A DNA stretch of 64,000 bases from Mycolicibacterium rhodesiae. GTDB lineage: Bacteria > Actinomycetota > Actinomycetes > Mycobacteriales > Mycobacteriaceae. The position numbers and the translations under genes are program-made. The DNA lies in the NCBI RefSeq assembly GCF_002086695.1, contig NZ_MVIH01000020.1, positions 16,901-80,900 on the forward strand, given 5' to 3'. The notes beneath the pieces were generated by a model, which searched no databases, was not told the DNA's origin, and worked only from the letters and a program-made list of their open reading frames with translations. Shown here piece after piece: positions 8,137 through 16,652 of this stretch; position 1 is the first letter of the stretch; each line of letters opens with the position of its first letter.

Positions 8137-8864
8137 CCCTGCACCGTCGGCCGGATAGTGATGTCACCGATTTCGACCTCACGCGGCTGGTCGATCGCGA
8201 ATGCGATCGCCCGGGCGACGGCGTCGGCCGGCAGGCCGAAGCTCTCCATCGCCGCGCGGGCCTGTGCTCGCGCCTCGGGGTCTGAGATCGAGGAGTCCAG
8301 CTCGGTATTGACGTAGCCCGGCGAGATCGAGGTGGTGCGGATGACGCCGTCGGTGGATTCCTGACGCAATGCCTCCAGCAGGGTGCGCACGGCGTTCTTG
8401 GTGGCGGCGTACACGCCCATCTCCGGCACGATTTTCAGTCCGGCCGTCGACACCACGGTGACGAAATCGCCGTGGCCCTGCCTGCGGAAGACCGGCAACG
8501 CGGCGGCGATACCGTGCAGCACCCCGCGCAGGTTGACGTCGATCATGGCGTCCCAGCCCTGGACGTCGAGGTCGGCTGTCGGCCCGATCCGCGCGATGCC
8601 GGCGTTGCCGACGAACACGTCGAGCCGGCCGAACTCCTGCACGGCGGCGTTCACCAATCGCTCCACGTCGGCCGGTTGCCTCACGTCGGTCGCAACGGCC
8701 AACGCCGTCCCGCCGGACTCGCGGATCTCGTCGGCCAGGTCGTGCAGCCGGTCCTCGCGGCGCGCACCGAGCACCACGGCCGCACCCTGCTGCGCCAGCA
8801 GCCGCGCTGTCGCCGCACCGATCCCGCTGCTGGCGCCGGTGATCGCGACGATTTTGCCGGTCAG
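8133..8864 (-). CDS. short-chain dehydrogenase/reductase (SDR)
   Basis: 243 residues. Classic SDR motifs: TGASSGIG cofactor loop near the N-terminus, an acidic/basic patch after beta-2 (GARRED, suggesting NADP(H)), NAG (VGNAGIA), the catalytic Ser in VVSTAG, and YAATK (Y-x3-K). The substrate is unknown. No in-frame ATG, GTG or TTG lies near the expected N-terminus. The best start is CTG at 8864, which gives M-TGKIVAITG and a CTGA overlap with the stop of the preceding small gene. The product is secure; the start is inferred. Confidence 0.88.
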   Translation of the reverse strand: MTGKIVAITGASSGIGAATARLLAQQGAAVVLGARREDRLHDLADEIRESGGTALAVATDVRQPADVERLVNAAVQEFGRLDVFVGNAGIARIGPTADLDVQGWDAMIDVNLRGVLHGIAAALPVFRRQGHGDFVTVVSTAGLKIVPEMGVYAATKNAVRTLLEALRQESTDGVIRTTSISPGYVNTELDSSISDPEARAQARAAMESFGLPADAVARAIAFAIDQPREVEIGDITIRPTVQG

Positions 8865-9106
8865 GATTGACCCGGCTTGTGCATCGACTCGCGGATCTCT
8901 GCCAGCCGCTCGGCCGCCGCCCGCTGACGGGCGTCGTACTGCTCCTCGACGGTGCGACCTTCCGGTGTCTCGGCATCCAATTCGGCTGAGCCGAGCGCGG
9001 TTCCATACCGCGTCTCGATCTTCTCCTGCACCGATTCGAAGGTGGGCACCCCGGATTCGTTGTAGCCGGAGTCCAGCGGTGGTTCGGCGACGGATTCGTC
9101 GGGCAT
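8861..9106 (-). CDS. small conserved hypothetical protein
   Basis: 81 residues, acidic and hydrophilic, with no signal peptide or membrane segment. A predicted helix covers the C-terminal half (VEEQYDARQRAAAERLAEIR). It lies between the membrane esterase and the SDR and overlaps the latter by 4 nt. By position it corresponds to Rv1638A, the small gene next to uvrA in M. tuberculosis (established synteny; not checked by alignment). Function unknown. Confidence 0.72.
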   Translation of the reverse strand: MPDESVAEPPLDSGYNESGVPTFESVQEKIETRYGTALGSAELDAETPEGRTVEEQYDARQRAAAERLAEIRESMHKPGQS

Positions 9107-9111
9107 GACGA

Positions 9112-10554
9112 TCACCGTACTCCGGGCGGCCTCCCGGCGGCGGCGATCGTGACCGGCCCCGGTGGCGGCATCGGCGGGCCCGGCAGCGCAACCGCCGGGA
9201 TGCCGGGTGTCCCGATCTGGCCGGCCAGCCAGGGCAGTGCGTCGGCGAAGGCGCGCGCGGCGAAGGGCCAATCGTGCTTGCCGGGCGCAGCCACCACCGA
9301 GCAGTTGATCCCGTTGGCGGTGCCCAATCCGCACAGGGTGTTCGCCGCCGCGGTCTGGTCGTTCGGATTGGGGTTGCTGTCTCGGCCACCGAGGCCGCTC
9401 GCGCCGGTCTCGATTGTCGTGGGGGTCGCTCGCTGCGCGGACGGTGCGCCCGCGATGGCGAACCACCCCGATACACCCTGGTAGGGGCCGTGTCTGGTGA
9501 TGACGGTGGCAGGATCGAAGTTCGCGTACGCGGTAGCATCGCCGCCGAAAAGCCGGGAGATCGTCTGGGTCTTGGTGCCGGAGTTCGGGGTCAGATCGCC
9601 GGCGATGTCCTCGAACGTGCTGAACATGTCCGGATGCATCGTGGTGAGGTCGACGGCGCAGGTGCCACCCATCGACCAGCCGACCAGGCCCCAGTGCGCG
9701 CGATCGGCGCTGACATCGAAATTGGAAAGCATAAACGGCACAACGTCTTTGGTCAGATGATCGGCAGCATTGCCACGCGGGCCGTTGACGCATTCGGTGT
9801 CGTTGTTGAACGCGCCGCCGGAGTCGACGAACACGAACACCGGCGCATTGCCGTGATGTGCGGCCGCGAAGTCATCGATCGTGTTGATCGCATTGCCCGC
9901 ACGGAGCCAGTCAGCAGGGGTGTTGAACTCCCCGCCGATCATCATCACCGTCGGCAATTTCGGCGGCGGGTTGGTGGCGTAGTACGCCGGCGGGAGGTAG
10001 ACGAGTTCGTCGCGATGCGCGAAATGCGATGCGTCCGAAGGGATCGTCACCTTCACGACGGTTCCCTTGGCCGGGATGGCGTGTTGCTGCACCATCGCGG
10101 TCACCGTCGCGCGGTCGGTTTGGTCGGGCAACGGGCCCGCGGTGACTTGATTCCAGGCAGTCTGCACGGTCGGCAGGTAGCCCACCCAGAGGTTGAGCAT
10201 CAACGCCGTTGCCAGCCCGCACAGCGGTATCGCCAGCACCGACATGCCCCGACGCCACCAGCGCGTTCCGCGCCAGCCGACGACCGCCACCACCACGGCC
10301 AGACCCGTGGCGGCGATCCACACCCACAGCTGCCGCGGGGCGGGGTCGCCGGCCAGGCCGTCATCGGCGATGCTCCATTGGGTGAACCAGGCGGCGGCGA
10401 TACCGACGATCGCGGCCAGCGGCAGCCACAGCAGCCGCCAGCGCCGGGTGCGCCAGCCCACAGCGAACACCAGGACCAGGCCGGCCACGATCTGCACCGT
10501 GAGAGGCAACCATCCGTGCATCAACGAAATGTGTTGGTGATCAGCCGCGGTCAC
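9112..10554 (-). CDS. membrane-anchored alpha/beta-hydrolase (esterase family)
   Basis: 480 residues. Four hydrophobic segments fill the first about 130 residues. They are followed by an extracytoplasmic esterase-like domain with a nucleophile elbow GWSMGG (about residue 290) and a late histidine in GKHDWPFAA (about residue 435). The fold resembles the mycolyltransferase/esterase-D group, so a role in envelope lipid ester transfer or hydrolysis is possible (inference). Four cysteines in the soluble domain suggest disulfides outside the cell. It corresponds to Rv1639c by position. The start is GTG at 10554; ATG about 11 codons later (MHGWLPL) is an alternative. Confidence 0.85.
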   Translation of the reverse strand: MTAADHQHISLMHGWLPLTVQIVAGLVLVFAVGWRTRRWRLLWLPLAAIVGIAAAWFTQWSIADDGLAGDPAPRQLWVWIAATGLAVVVAVVGWRGTRWWRRGMSVLAIPLCGLATALMLNLWVGYLPTVQTAWNQVTAGPLPDQTDRATVTAMVQQHAIPAKGTVVKVTIPSDASHFAHRDELVYLPPAYYATNPPPKLPTVMMIGGEFNTPADWLRAGNAINTIDDFAAAHHGNAPVFVFVDSGGAFNNDTECVNGPRGNAADHLTKDVVPFMLSNFDVSADRAHWGLVGWSMGGTCAVDLTTMHPDMFSTFEDIAGDLTPNSGTKTQTISRLFGGDATAYANFDPATVITRHGPYQGVSGWFAIAGAPSAQRATPTTIETGASGLGGRDSNPNPNDQTAAANTLCGLGTANGINCSVVAAPGKHDWPFAARAFADALPWLAGQIGTPGIPAVALPGPPMPPPGPVTIAAAGRPPGVR

Positions 10555-10608
10555 GTTCTCATGGTGACGACACTTCCTGGCTGGTCGCTGTGAAGTTCCT
10601 TCGGCGGG

Positions 10609-13600
10609 CTACCTGGGTTTGGCGAGCGGGAACGGCAGCGTTTCCCGGATGCTGCGACCGGTGATCAGCATGACCACCCGGTCGACGCCGACGCCGAGGC
10701 CGCCGGTCGGCGGCATCGCGTATTCCATCGCCTGCAGGAAATCCTCGTCGAGCTCCATCGCCTCGGCATCGCCACCGGCCGCCAGCAGCGACTGCTCTTG
10801 GAGCCGCCGTCGCTGCTCGACCGGATCGGTCAGCTCGCTGTAGGCGGTGCCCAGCTCGACCCCCCACGCCACCAGGTCCCAGCGCTCGGCGACCCCAGGC
10901 TTGCTGCGATGCGGACGGGTCAGAGGCGACACCGAGGTCGGGAAATCGGTGTAGAACGTCGGTGCTTCGGTGTGTTCCTCCACCAGCCGCTCGTAGAGTT
11001 CGAGCACCACGGCCCCGCAGTCCCAGTGGGTCAGGTAGGGGATCCGCGCGGCATGGCACAACCGGCGCAGGACGTCCAGATCGGTGTGCGCGTCGATCTG
11101 TTCGCCGAGGGCCTCGGAGACAGCGTCGTGCACGGTCTTGACCGTCCACGTGCCAGAGATGTCGATCGGCTCGAGCTGGTCGGGGGAGTCCCGCCTGGGC
11201 CGCATCACCACCGCGGAGCCGTTGGCGGCGATCGCGGCGTTCTGAATCAGTTCGCGGCAGCCGTCGATCCACACCCGGTAGTCGGCGTGCGCCTGGTAGG
11301 CCTCGAGCAGGGTGAACTCCGGGTTGTGGCTGAAGTCGACGCCCTCGTTGCGAAACGCCCGGCCCAACTCGAAGACGCGCTCCACGCCACCGACGCACAA
11401 CCGCTTCAGATACAGCTCAGGGGCGATGCGCAGATAAAGGTCAAGGTCGTATGCATTGATGTGGGTTTTGAACGGTCGGGCGTTGGCCCCGCCGTGGATC
11501 TGCTGCAGGATCGGCGTCTCGACTTCGAGAAAACCTTTGTCGAACAAGGTATCCCGGATCGAATGTAGGACGTTGCTGCGTGCCCGGATCAGGTCGCGGG
11601 CTTCGGAGTTGATGGCGAGGTCGACATAGCGCGCGCGGACCCGCGCCTCAGGATCCTGCAGACCCTTCCACTTGTCCGGCAACGGGCGCAGGCACTTTCC
11701 GAGCATGCGCCACTGCGCAACCAGCACCGATCGAGTGCCGTTCTTGCTGTATCCCATGTGCCCGGTCACCTCGACGAGATCACCGAGGTCGACGGCGGCG
11801 AAGTCTTCGGCGGCACCGTCGAGCGTCGCCTTGTCCAACAGCAGCTGCACGTCGCCGGACCAGTCGCGCAACTGGGCGAACACAACGCCGCCGTAATCAC
11901 GAGCACGCAGGATCCGGCCTGCGACGCTCAGGGTGACGTCGTCAGCGGCGTCCAGCGCCTGGGCGACGGTGTGGGTCGGCGGGCTGCCCACCGGGTATGC
12001 GTCGATTCCCTTGCACTGCAACGCTTTCAATTTCGCCATCCGAACACGAACCTGGTCCGGGATGCGGTCGCGATGCCGGGTCTCGGGGTTGTGGGCGGGT
12101 TCGTCGAGCGCATCGGGCGCCGTGCCGTCGGCGTGCAGCCGTCCGGATGCGGCCAGGTCCTCGGGGACCGCCGAGTAGTGGCCGGTGTGCTGCTTGGTGC
12201 GCCGGGAAAACGGCAGCACCAGAAAGCCTTCGGCGATCACGGACGCGACACCGACCCGCGGTACCAGCCGGGCGTCCTCGTAGCAGGCGTAGCGGGGCAC
12301 CCACTGTGGTTGGTACTTCATATTGGAGCGGTAGAGGGTCTCCAGCTGCCACCATTTCGAGAAGAACACCAGCATGGCGCGCCAGAGCCGCGCCACCGGA
12401 CCGGCGCCGAGCTGGGCGCCCTGCTCGAAGGCGGCGCGGAACATCGCGAAGTTCAGCGAAACACGGTTGACACCAAGCTCTTCGGCGTTCTGCAGCAGCT
12501 CGGTCACCATCAGCTCGATGGTTCCGTTGGGGGACTGCGGCGAGCGACGCATCAGGTCCAGCGACAGCCCGTTGGTGCCCCAGGGCACCAGCGAGAGCAT
12601 CGCGACGACGTCGTTCTCACCGTGTACGGCCTCGACCAGCAGGCAGTCACCGTCGGCGCGGTCCCCGAGCCGACCCAGCGCCATCGAGAAGCCGCGTTCG
12701 GTTTCGGTGTCGCGCCAGCCGTCGGCCCGACTGATCACGTCGGCCATCTCGTCGGGAGAAAAGTCGCGGTGCCGCCGGAACCGGACTGTCAGGCCTGCGC
12801 GGCGGGCCCGGGTGACGGCCTGGCGCACAGCGCGCATGTCGGACCCGGACAGGTGGAACTGGTCGGGATAGAGGATCGCCTCGTCGCCGAGTTGGAGGGC
12901 GTTGAGCCCGGCTTCGCGGAATGCTTGCGCGCCTGTCGAGCTCGCACCCATCACCCCGGGCGCCCAGCCGTACTCCTGGCACAGCGACAGCCACGCGGCG
13001 ATGGCCTGCGGCCAGGCGCGCGGGTCACCGATCGGGTCCCCGCTGGCCAGGCAGACCCCGACCTCGACGCGGTAGGTGATCGCGGCGCGCCCGTTGGCGG
13101 CGAACACGACGGACTTGTCGCGACGGGTGGCGAAATAGCCGAGGGAATCGTTCTTGCCGTACACCTGCAGCAGCCCGCGAATGGCGGATTCGTCCTCGCC
13201 GGTCAACGCGTTCTCGGCTCGCTGGGACTGGAACAGCACGATCGCGGCCACCATCAGCGCCATGGCCCCGAAGAGGCCGAGCAGTGCGTTCACGAATGTG
13301 TGCGGATGGCCGGTGAACGATTCGGAGCCGGCACCGGCGAACGCGCTGACGCGGTTGAGTGCGTAGAGGAACCGGTCCTCGCGGGCCAGGCTGCCGGGGA
13401 AGAATTCGAGCAGCGCCCAGCCGATCGCGGTGCCGACAACCAAGCCGGCCACCAGCGCCGCGGCGGCCTTGAGGAGGGCCCCCCGGCGGACGCGTGCCCA
13501 GAACTCCTTGTAGGCCAGCACCAGTGCGATCGCTGCGGCGACGTGGAACACCAGGCCGATGACTTCGCCGGCGTCCACGGCTGCGGTCTCGTCGCCGGCC

Positions 13601-13905
13601 AGCAGATCGGTGATGTTCCACACCGATGCGGCCAGCATGTAGAAGACGAGAATCCACCAGGCGATGCGTTTGCGCGCCGCAAGCGCGGCGGCAAGCAGAA
13701 CAAGGACGAACGCCCACGCGAAGCTGGTGTCAGGGAAGTTGAACAGATAGCTGTTGATGAACTCCCGCGGTATCGCGATGACATGCCGCAAGATCGTCGA
13801 AACGCTCGACAGCAGCGACAGCGTCGCGATGACGCCGATGATCCAGCCTGCCGCGGCGGGCACCCAGCGGAACCGAGAAGTTGGCCGACTCGTGGTGGCG
13901 GTCAT
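10609..13905 (-). CDS. lysX: lysyl-phosphatidylglycerol synthase fused to lysyl-tRNA synthetase (LysX)
   Basis: 1098 residues. The N-terminal 250 residues hold about six to seven membrane segments. Residues about 260-560 form the DUF2156/MprF-like transferase domain. After a linker come an OB-fold (VRVRMAKLKALQ onward, about 630) and a class II LysRS core with motif 2 (AFRNEGVDFSHNPEFTLLEA) and motif 3 (GLGVGVDRVVML). LysX charges tRNA-Lys and transfers lysine to phosphatidylglycerol, lowering surface negative charge and giving resistance to cationic peptides. M. tuberculosis LysX is 1172 residues; the difference is mostly N-terminal. A possible -10 (TAATAT on the minus strand, 13919-13924) lies 14 bp before the ATG, so the 5' leader may be very short. 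Confidence 0.97.
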   Translation of the reverse strand: MTATTSRPTSRFRWVPAAAGWIIGVIATLSLLSSVSTILRHVIAIPREFINSYLFNFPDTSFAWAFVLVLLAAALAARKRIAWWILVFYMLAASVWNITDLLAGDETAAVDAGEVIGLVFHVAAAIALVLAYKEFWARVRRGALLKAAAALVAGLVVGTAIGWALLEFFPGSLAREDRFLYALNRVSAFAGAGSESFTGHPHTFVNALLGLFGAMALMVAAIVLFQSQRAENALTGEDESAIRGLLQVYGKNDSLGYFATRRDKSVVFAANGRAAITYRVEVGVCLASGDPIGDPRAWPQAIAAWLSLCQEYGWAPGVMGASSTGAQAFREAGLNALQLGDEAILYPDQFHLSGSDMRAVRQAVTRARRAGLTVRFRRHRDFSPDEMADVISRADGWRDTETERGFSMALGRLGDRADGDCLLVEAVHGENDVVAMLSLVPWGTNGLSLDLMRRSPQSPNGTIELMVTELLQNAEELGVNRVSLNFAMFRAAFEQGAQLGAGPVARLWRAMLVFFSKWWQLETLYRSNMKYQPQWVPRYACYEDARLVPRVGVASVIAEGFLVLPFSRRTKQHTGHYSAVPEDLAASGRLHADGTAPDALDEPAHNPETRHRDRIPDQVRVRMAKLKALQCKGIDAYPVGSPPTHTVAQALDAADDVTLSVAGRILRARDYGGVVFAQLRDWSGDVQLLLDKATLDGAAEDFAAVDLGDLVEVTGHMGYSKNGTRSVLVAQWRMLGKCLRPLPDKWKGLQDPEARVRARYVDLAINSEARDLIRARSNVLHSIRDTLFDKGFLEVETPILQQIHGGANARPFKTHINAYDLDLYLRIAPELYLKRLCVGGVERVFELGRAFRNEGVDFSHNPEFTLLEAYQAHADYRVWIDGCRELIQNAAIAANGSAVVMRPRRDSPDQLEPIDISGTWTVKTVHDAVSEALGEQIDAHTDLDVLRRLCHAARIPYLTHWDCGAVVLELYERLVEEHTEAPTFYTDFPTSVSPLTRPHRSKPGVAERWDLVAWGVELGTAYSELTDPVEQRRRLQEQSLLAAGGDAEAMELDEDFLQAMEYAMPPTGGLGVGVDRVVMLITGRSIRETLPFPLAKPR

Positions 13906-13952
13906 AGTGCCGCCGAGGATATTACTTCGACATTCGAATTGTCTGTGGTGTG

Positions 13953-14288
13953 CTACCAGACGGGGCCGGTGAATTTCTCGCCCGGACCGTGGCCGGGTTC
14001 ATCCGGGGCAACACTGGCTTCCCGGAAAGCCAGCTGCAGACTCTTCAGTCCATCGCGGACCGGGCCCGCGTGCGGGCCGAGATACTCCGCGGAGGCGCTC
14101 ACCAACCCGGCCAGCGCGGTGATCAGCCGGCGAGCTTCGTCGAGGTCGCGGTGTTCGCTGGTGTCGGGATCAGGGGAGGAGAGCCCGATTTTCTCCGCCG
14201 CCGCGCTCATCAGCATCACGGCGGCACGGGTGATCACTTCCACGGCCGGGATGTCGCCCAGCTCGCGGATGCTAGTTGGATCCGTCAT
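13953..14288 (-). CDS. DUF1844 protein
   Basis: 111 residues from the ATG at 14288 (MTDPTSIRELGDIPAVEV). A longer frame upstream would overlap the infC promoter and is not used. The central part (VEVITRAAVMLMSAAAEKIGL, then LITALAGLVSASAEYLG) is typical of DUF1844, small helical proteins commonly encoded divergently from infC in actinobacteria. No catalytic motif. Function unknown. Confidence 0.85.
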   Translation of the reverse strand: MTDPTSIRELGDIPAVEVITRAAVMLMSAAAEKIGLSSPDPDTSEHRDLDEARRLITALAGLVSASAEYLGPHAGPVRDGLKSLQLAFREASVAPDEPGHGPGEKFTGPVW

Positions 14289-14292
14289 GCCT

Positions 14293-14300
14293 GCTAGACT
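14293..14300 (+). promoter_or_regulatory. candidate extended -10 promoter for infC operon
   Basis: TGC followed by TAGACT (14295-14300) gives an extended -10, with transcription expected near 14307. A properly spaced -35 is not clear. This would leave a 5' leader of roughly 260 nt before infC. Confidence 0.45.
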
Positions 14301-14464
14301 GGCATGCACGACCGTCCCGGCGTACGCCAGGGACAGCAAGTGGAGTCCCACTCCCACCGTCGGCCACGGAAGTTTCCGCAGGTACAACGGTCCGGTCGCA
14401 GGTACCGCAAGGGTATCTGTTCTGCGGTTTCGCAGGCGGCGTCAGCCGTGATCGGTCGGCACTG

Positions 14465-14485
14465 GGCCCTGCTACATGCAGGGCC
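14465..14485 (+). promoter_or_regulatory. strong hairpin in the infC leader (candidate attenuator)
   Basis: GGCCCTGC (14465-14472) and GCAGGGCC (14478-14485) form a perfect 8-bp stem with a TACAT loop, about 85 nt before the infC start. infC-rpmI-rplT leaders are autoregulated in many bacteria (IF3 or L20 feedback). A role here is inferred from position and stem strength. The rest of 14301-14570 holds no gene. Confidence 0.5.
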
Positions 14486-14570
14486 TTCTCGCTGATGGCG
14501 TGGTTTCTCCCAGGCTGTTTCCTTGTGACTCCGCGGTGGTCCGAAGAGGAAACCGAACCAGGGAGGCCCC

Positions 14571-15173
<603 letters not shown>

Positions 15174-15202
15174 GCCCCGAGACCACGTAGAACTGAGGAC
15201 CA

Positions 15203-15397
15203 ATGCCCAAGGCCAAGACTCATAGCGGAGCATCGAAGCGCTTCCGCAAGACCGGCACCGGGAAGATCGTGCGGCAGAAGGCGAACCGTCGCCACCTGCT
15301 CGAGCACAAGGCCACCAAGCGCACCCGCCGCCTGGACGGTCGCACCGTTGTGGCGCCCAACGACGCCAAGCGTGTCAACGCGATGCTGAACGGCTAA
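15203..15397 (+). CDS. rpmI: 50S ribosomal protein L35 (bL35)
   Basis: 64 residues, very basic, opening PKAKTHSGASKRFRKTGTGK as in bacterial L35. It lies 29 bp after infC and 48 bp before rplT, the universal infC-rpmI-rplT order. Structural component of the large subunit. Confidence 0.98.
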   Translation: MPKAKTHSGASKRFRKTGTGKIVRQKANRRHLLEHKATKRTRRLDGRTVVAPNDAKRVNAMLNG

Positions 15398-15445
15398 GCG
15401 CCGTAACCCTCAACTTTCTGACCGAACGAGAATAGGAACACCCCA

Positions 15446-15835
15446 ATGGCACGCGTGAAGCGCGCACTCAATGCCCAGAAGAAGCGGCGCACAGTACTCA
15501 AGGCGTCGAAGGGCTACCGCGGCCAGCGCTCGCGGCTCTACCGCAAAGCCAAAGAGCAGCAGCTGCATTCGCTGACCTACGCCTACCGGGACCGTCGTGC
15601 CCGCAAGGGTGAGTTCCGCAAGCTGTGGATCTCCCGCATCAACGCGGCGGCCCGCGCCAACGACATCACCTACAACCGGTTGATTCAGGGCCTGAAGGCC
15701 GCCGGCGTCGAGGTTGACCGCAAGAACCTCGCCGAGATCGCCGTCAGCGACCCGGCCGCGTTCACCGCGCTCGTCGAGGTCGCCAAGGGCGCGCTGCCGG
15801 AGGACGTCAACGCTCCCTCCGGTGAAGCCGCCTGA
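15446..15835 (+). CDS. rplT: 50S ribosomal protein L20 (bL20)
   Basis: 129 residues. Begins MARVKRALNAQKKRRTVLK and contains GYRGQRSRLYRKAKEQ and the C-terminal helical domain (FRKLWISRINAAAR...YNRLIQGLKAAG). Binds 23S rRNA early in 50S assembly; in other bacteria L20 also represses its own operon. The last 14 nt overlap the probable tsnR start. Confidence 0.98.
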   Translation: MARVKRALNAQKKRRTVLKASKGYRGQRSRLYRKAKEQQLHSLTYAYRDRRARKGEFRKLWISRINAAARANDITYNRLIQGLKAAGVEVDRKNLAEIAVSDPAAFTALVEVAKGALPEDVNAPSGEAA

Positions 15836-16652
15836 CATTCCGCAGTCAGAGGCACTCACTGAACGATCCGCCCGGGTGGCGGCTGCAGTAAAACTGCAGC
15901 GCCACACCGGGCGTCGTCGTGCTGGGCGCTTTTTGGCCGAGGGGCCCAACCTGGTCGAGGCTGCGGGCCGCCGCGGACTGGTGATCGAGGTGTTCGCCAC
16001 CGATGCCGCCGTGCAGCGCCATGCTCAGCTGCTCACCGGTTTGACGGTCCACCGGGTGACCGAGCGGGCGGCCAAGGCGCTCTCGGAGACGGTGACGCCA
16101 TCGGGAGTGGTCGCGGTGTGTACGACGCCCGAGAATGATATCGACGCGGTGCTGGCTGACCGGCCGCAGTTGGTGGTGGTGGCGGTCGAACTGTCGGAGC
16201 CGGGTAATGCCGGGACCCTGATCCGGTTGGCCGACGCGATGGGAGCCGCGGCGGTGGTGTTCGCCGGGCATAGCGTGGATCCCTACAACGGCAAGGTCTT
16301 ACGGTCCTCGGCGGGCAGCATCTTCGCGGTGCCGGTGGTGGTCGCCGACGATGTCGAGGACGTTTTCGCCCGGCTGCACGCCGCGGGCCTGCAGGTGCTG
16401 GCGACGACGCTGGACGGCGAGATGAGCCTGGACGACGCCGATCCGGTCTTGGCCGCGCCGACCGCCTGGGTGTTCGGGCCGGAAGCGCAAGGACTGTCCG
16501 CCGACGTTGCCGCAGCGGCCGACCGGCGGGTGACGATCCCGATGACCGGCGGCGCCGAAAGCCTGAATGTTGCTGCCGCTGCGGCTATTTGCCTGTATCA
16601 GAGCGCGCGTGTCCAGCGTGCCGACGGCAGCTCAGGCACAATGGCGGAATGA
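15822..16652 (+). CDS. tsnR: SpoU/TrmH-family rRNA 2'-O-methyltransferase
   Basis: 276 residues from GTG 15822, which overlaps rplT; an alternative GTG near 15876 would shorten it. SPOUT motifs are visible: motif 1 LSEPGNAGTLIRLADAMGA (Asn and catalytic Arg), motif 2 FGPEAQGLS, and motif 3 IPMTGGAESLNVAAAAAI forming the knotted SAM site. An N-terminal RNA-binding domain is present (GRFLAEGPNLVEAA). Likely target is a 23S rRNA ribose; the exact nucleotide cannot be assigned. Corresponds to Rv1644. Its stop overlaps the following molybdoenzyme gene by 4 nt (ATGA). Confidence 0.9.
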   Translation: MKPPDIPQSEALTERSARVAAAVKLQRHTGRRRAGRFLAEGPNLVEAAGRRGLVIEVFATDAAVQRHAQLLTGLTVHRVTERAAKALSETVTPSGVVAVCTTPENDIDAVLADRPQLVVVAVELSEPGNAGTLIRLADAMGAAAVVFAGHSVDPYNGKVLRSSAGSIFAVPVVVADDVEDVFARLHAAGLQVLATTLDGEMSLDDADPVLAAPTAWVFGPEAQGLSADVAAAADRRVTIPMTGGAESLNVAAAAAICLYQSARVQRADGSSGTMAE

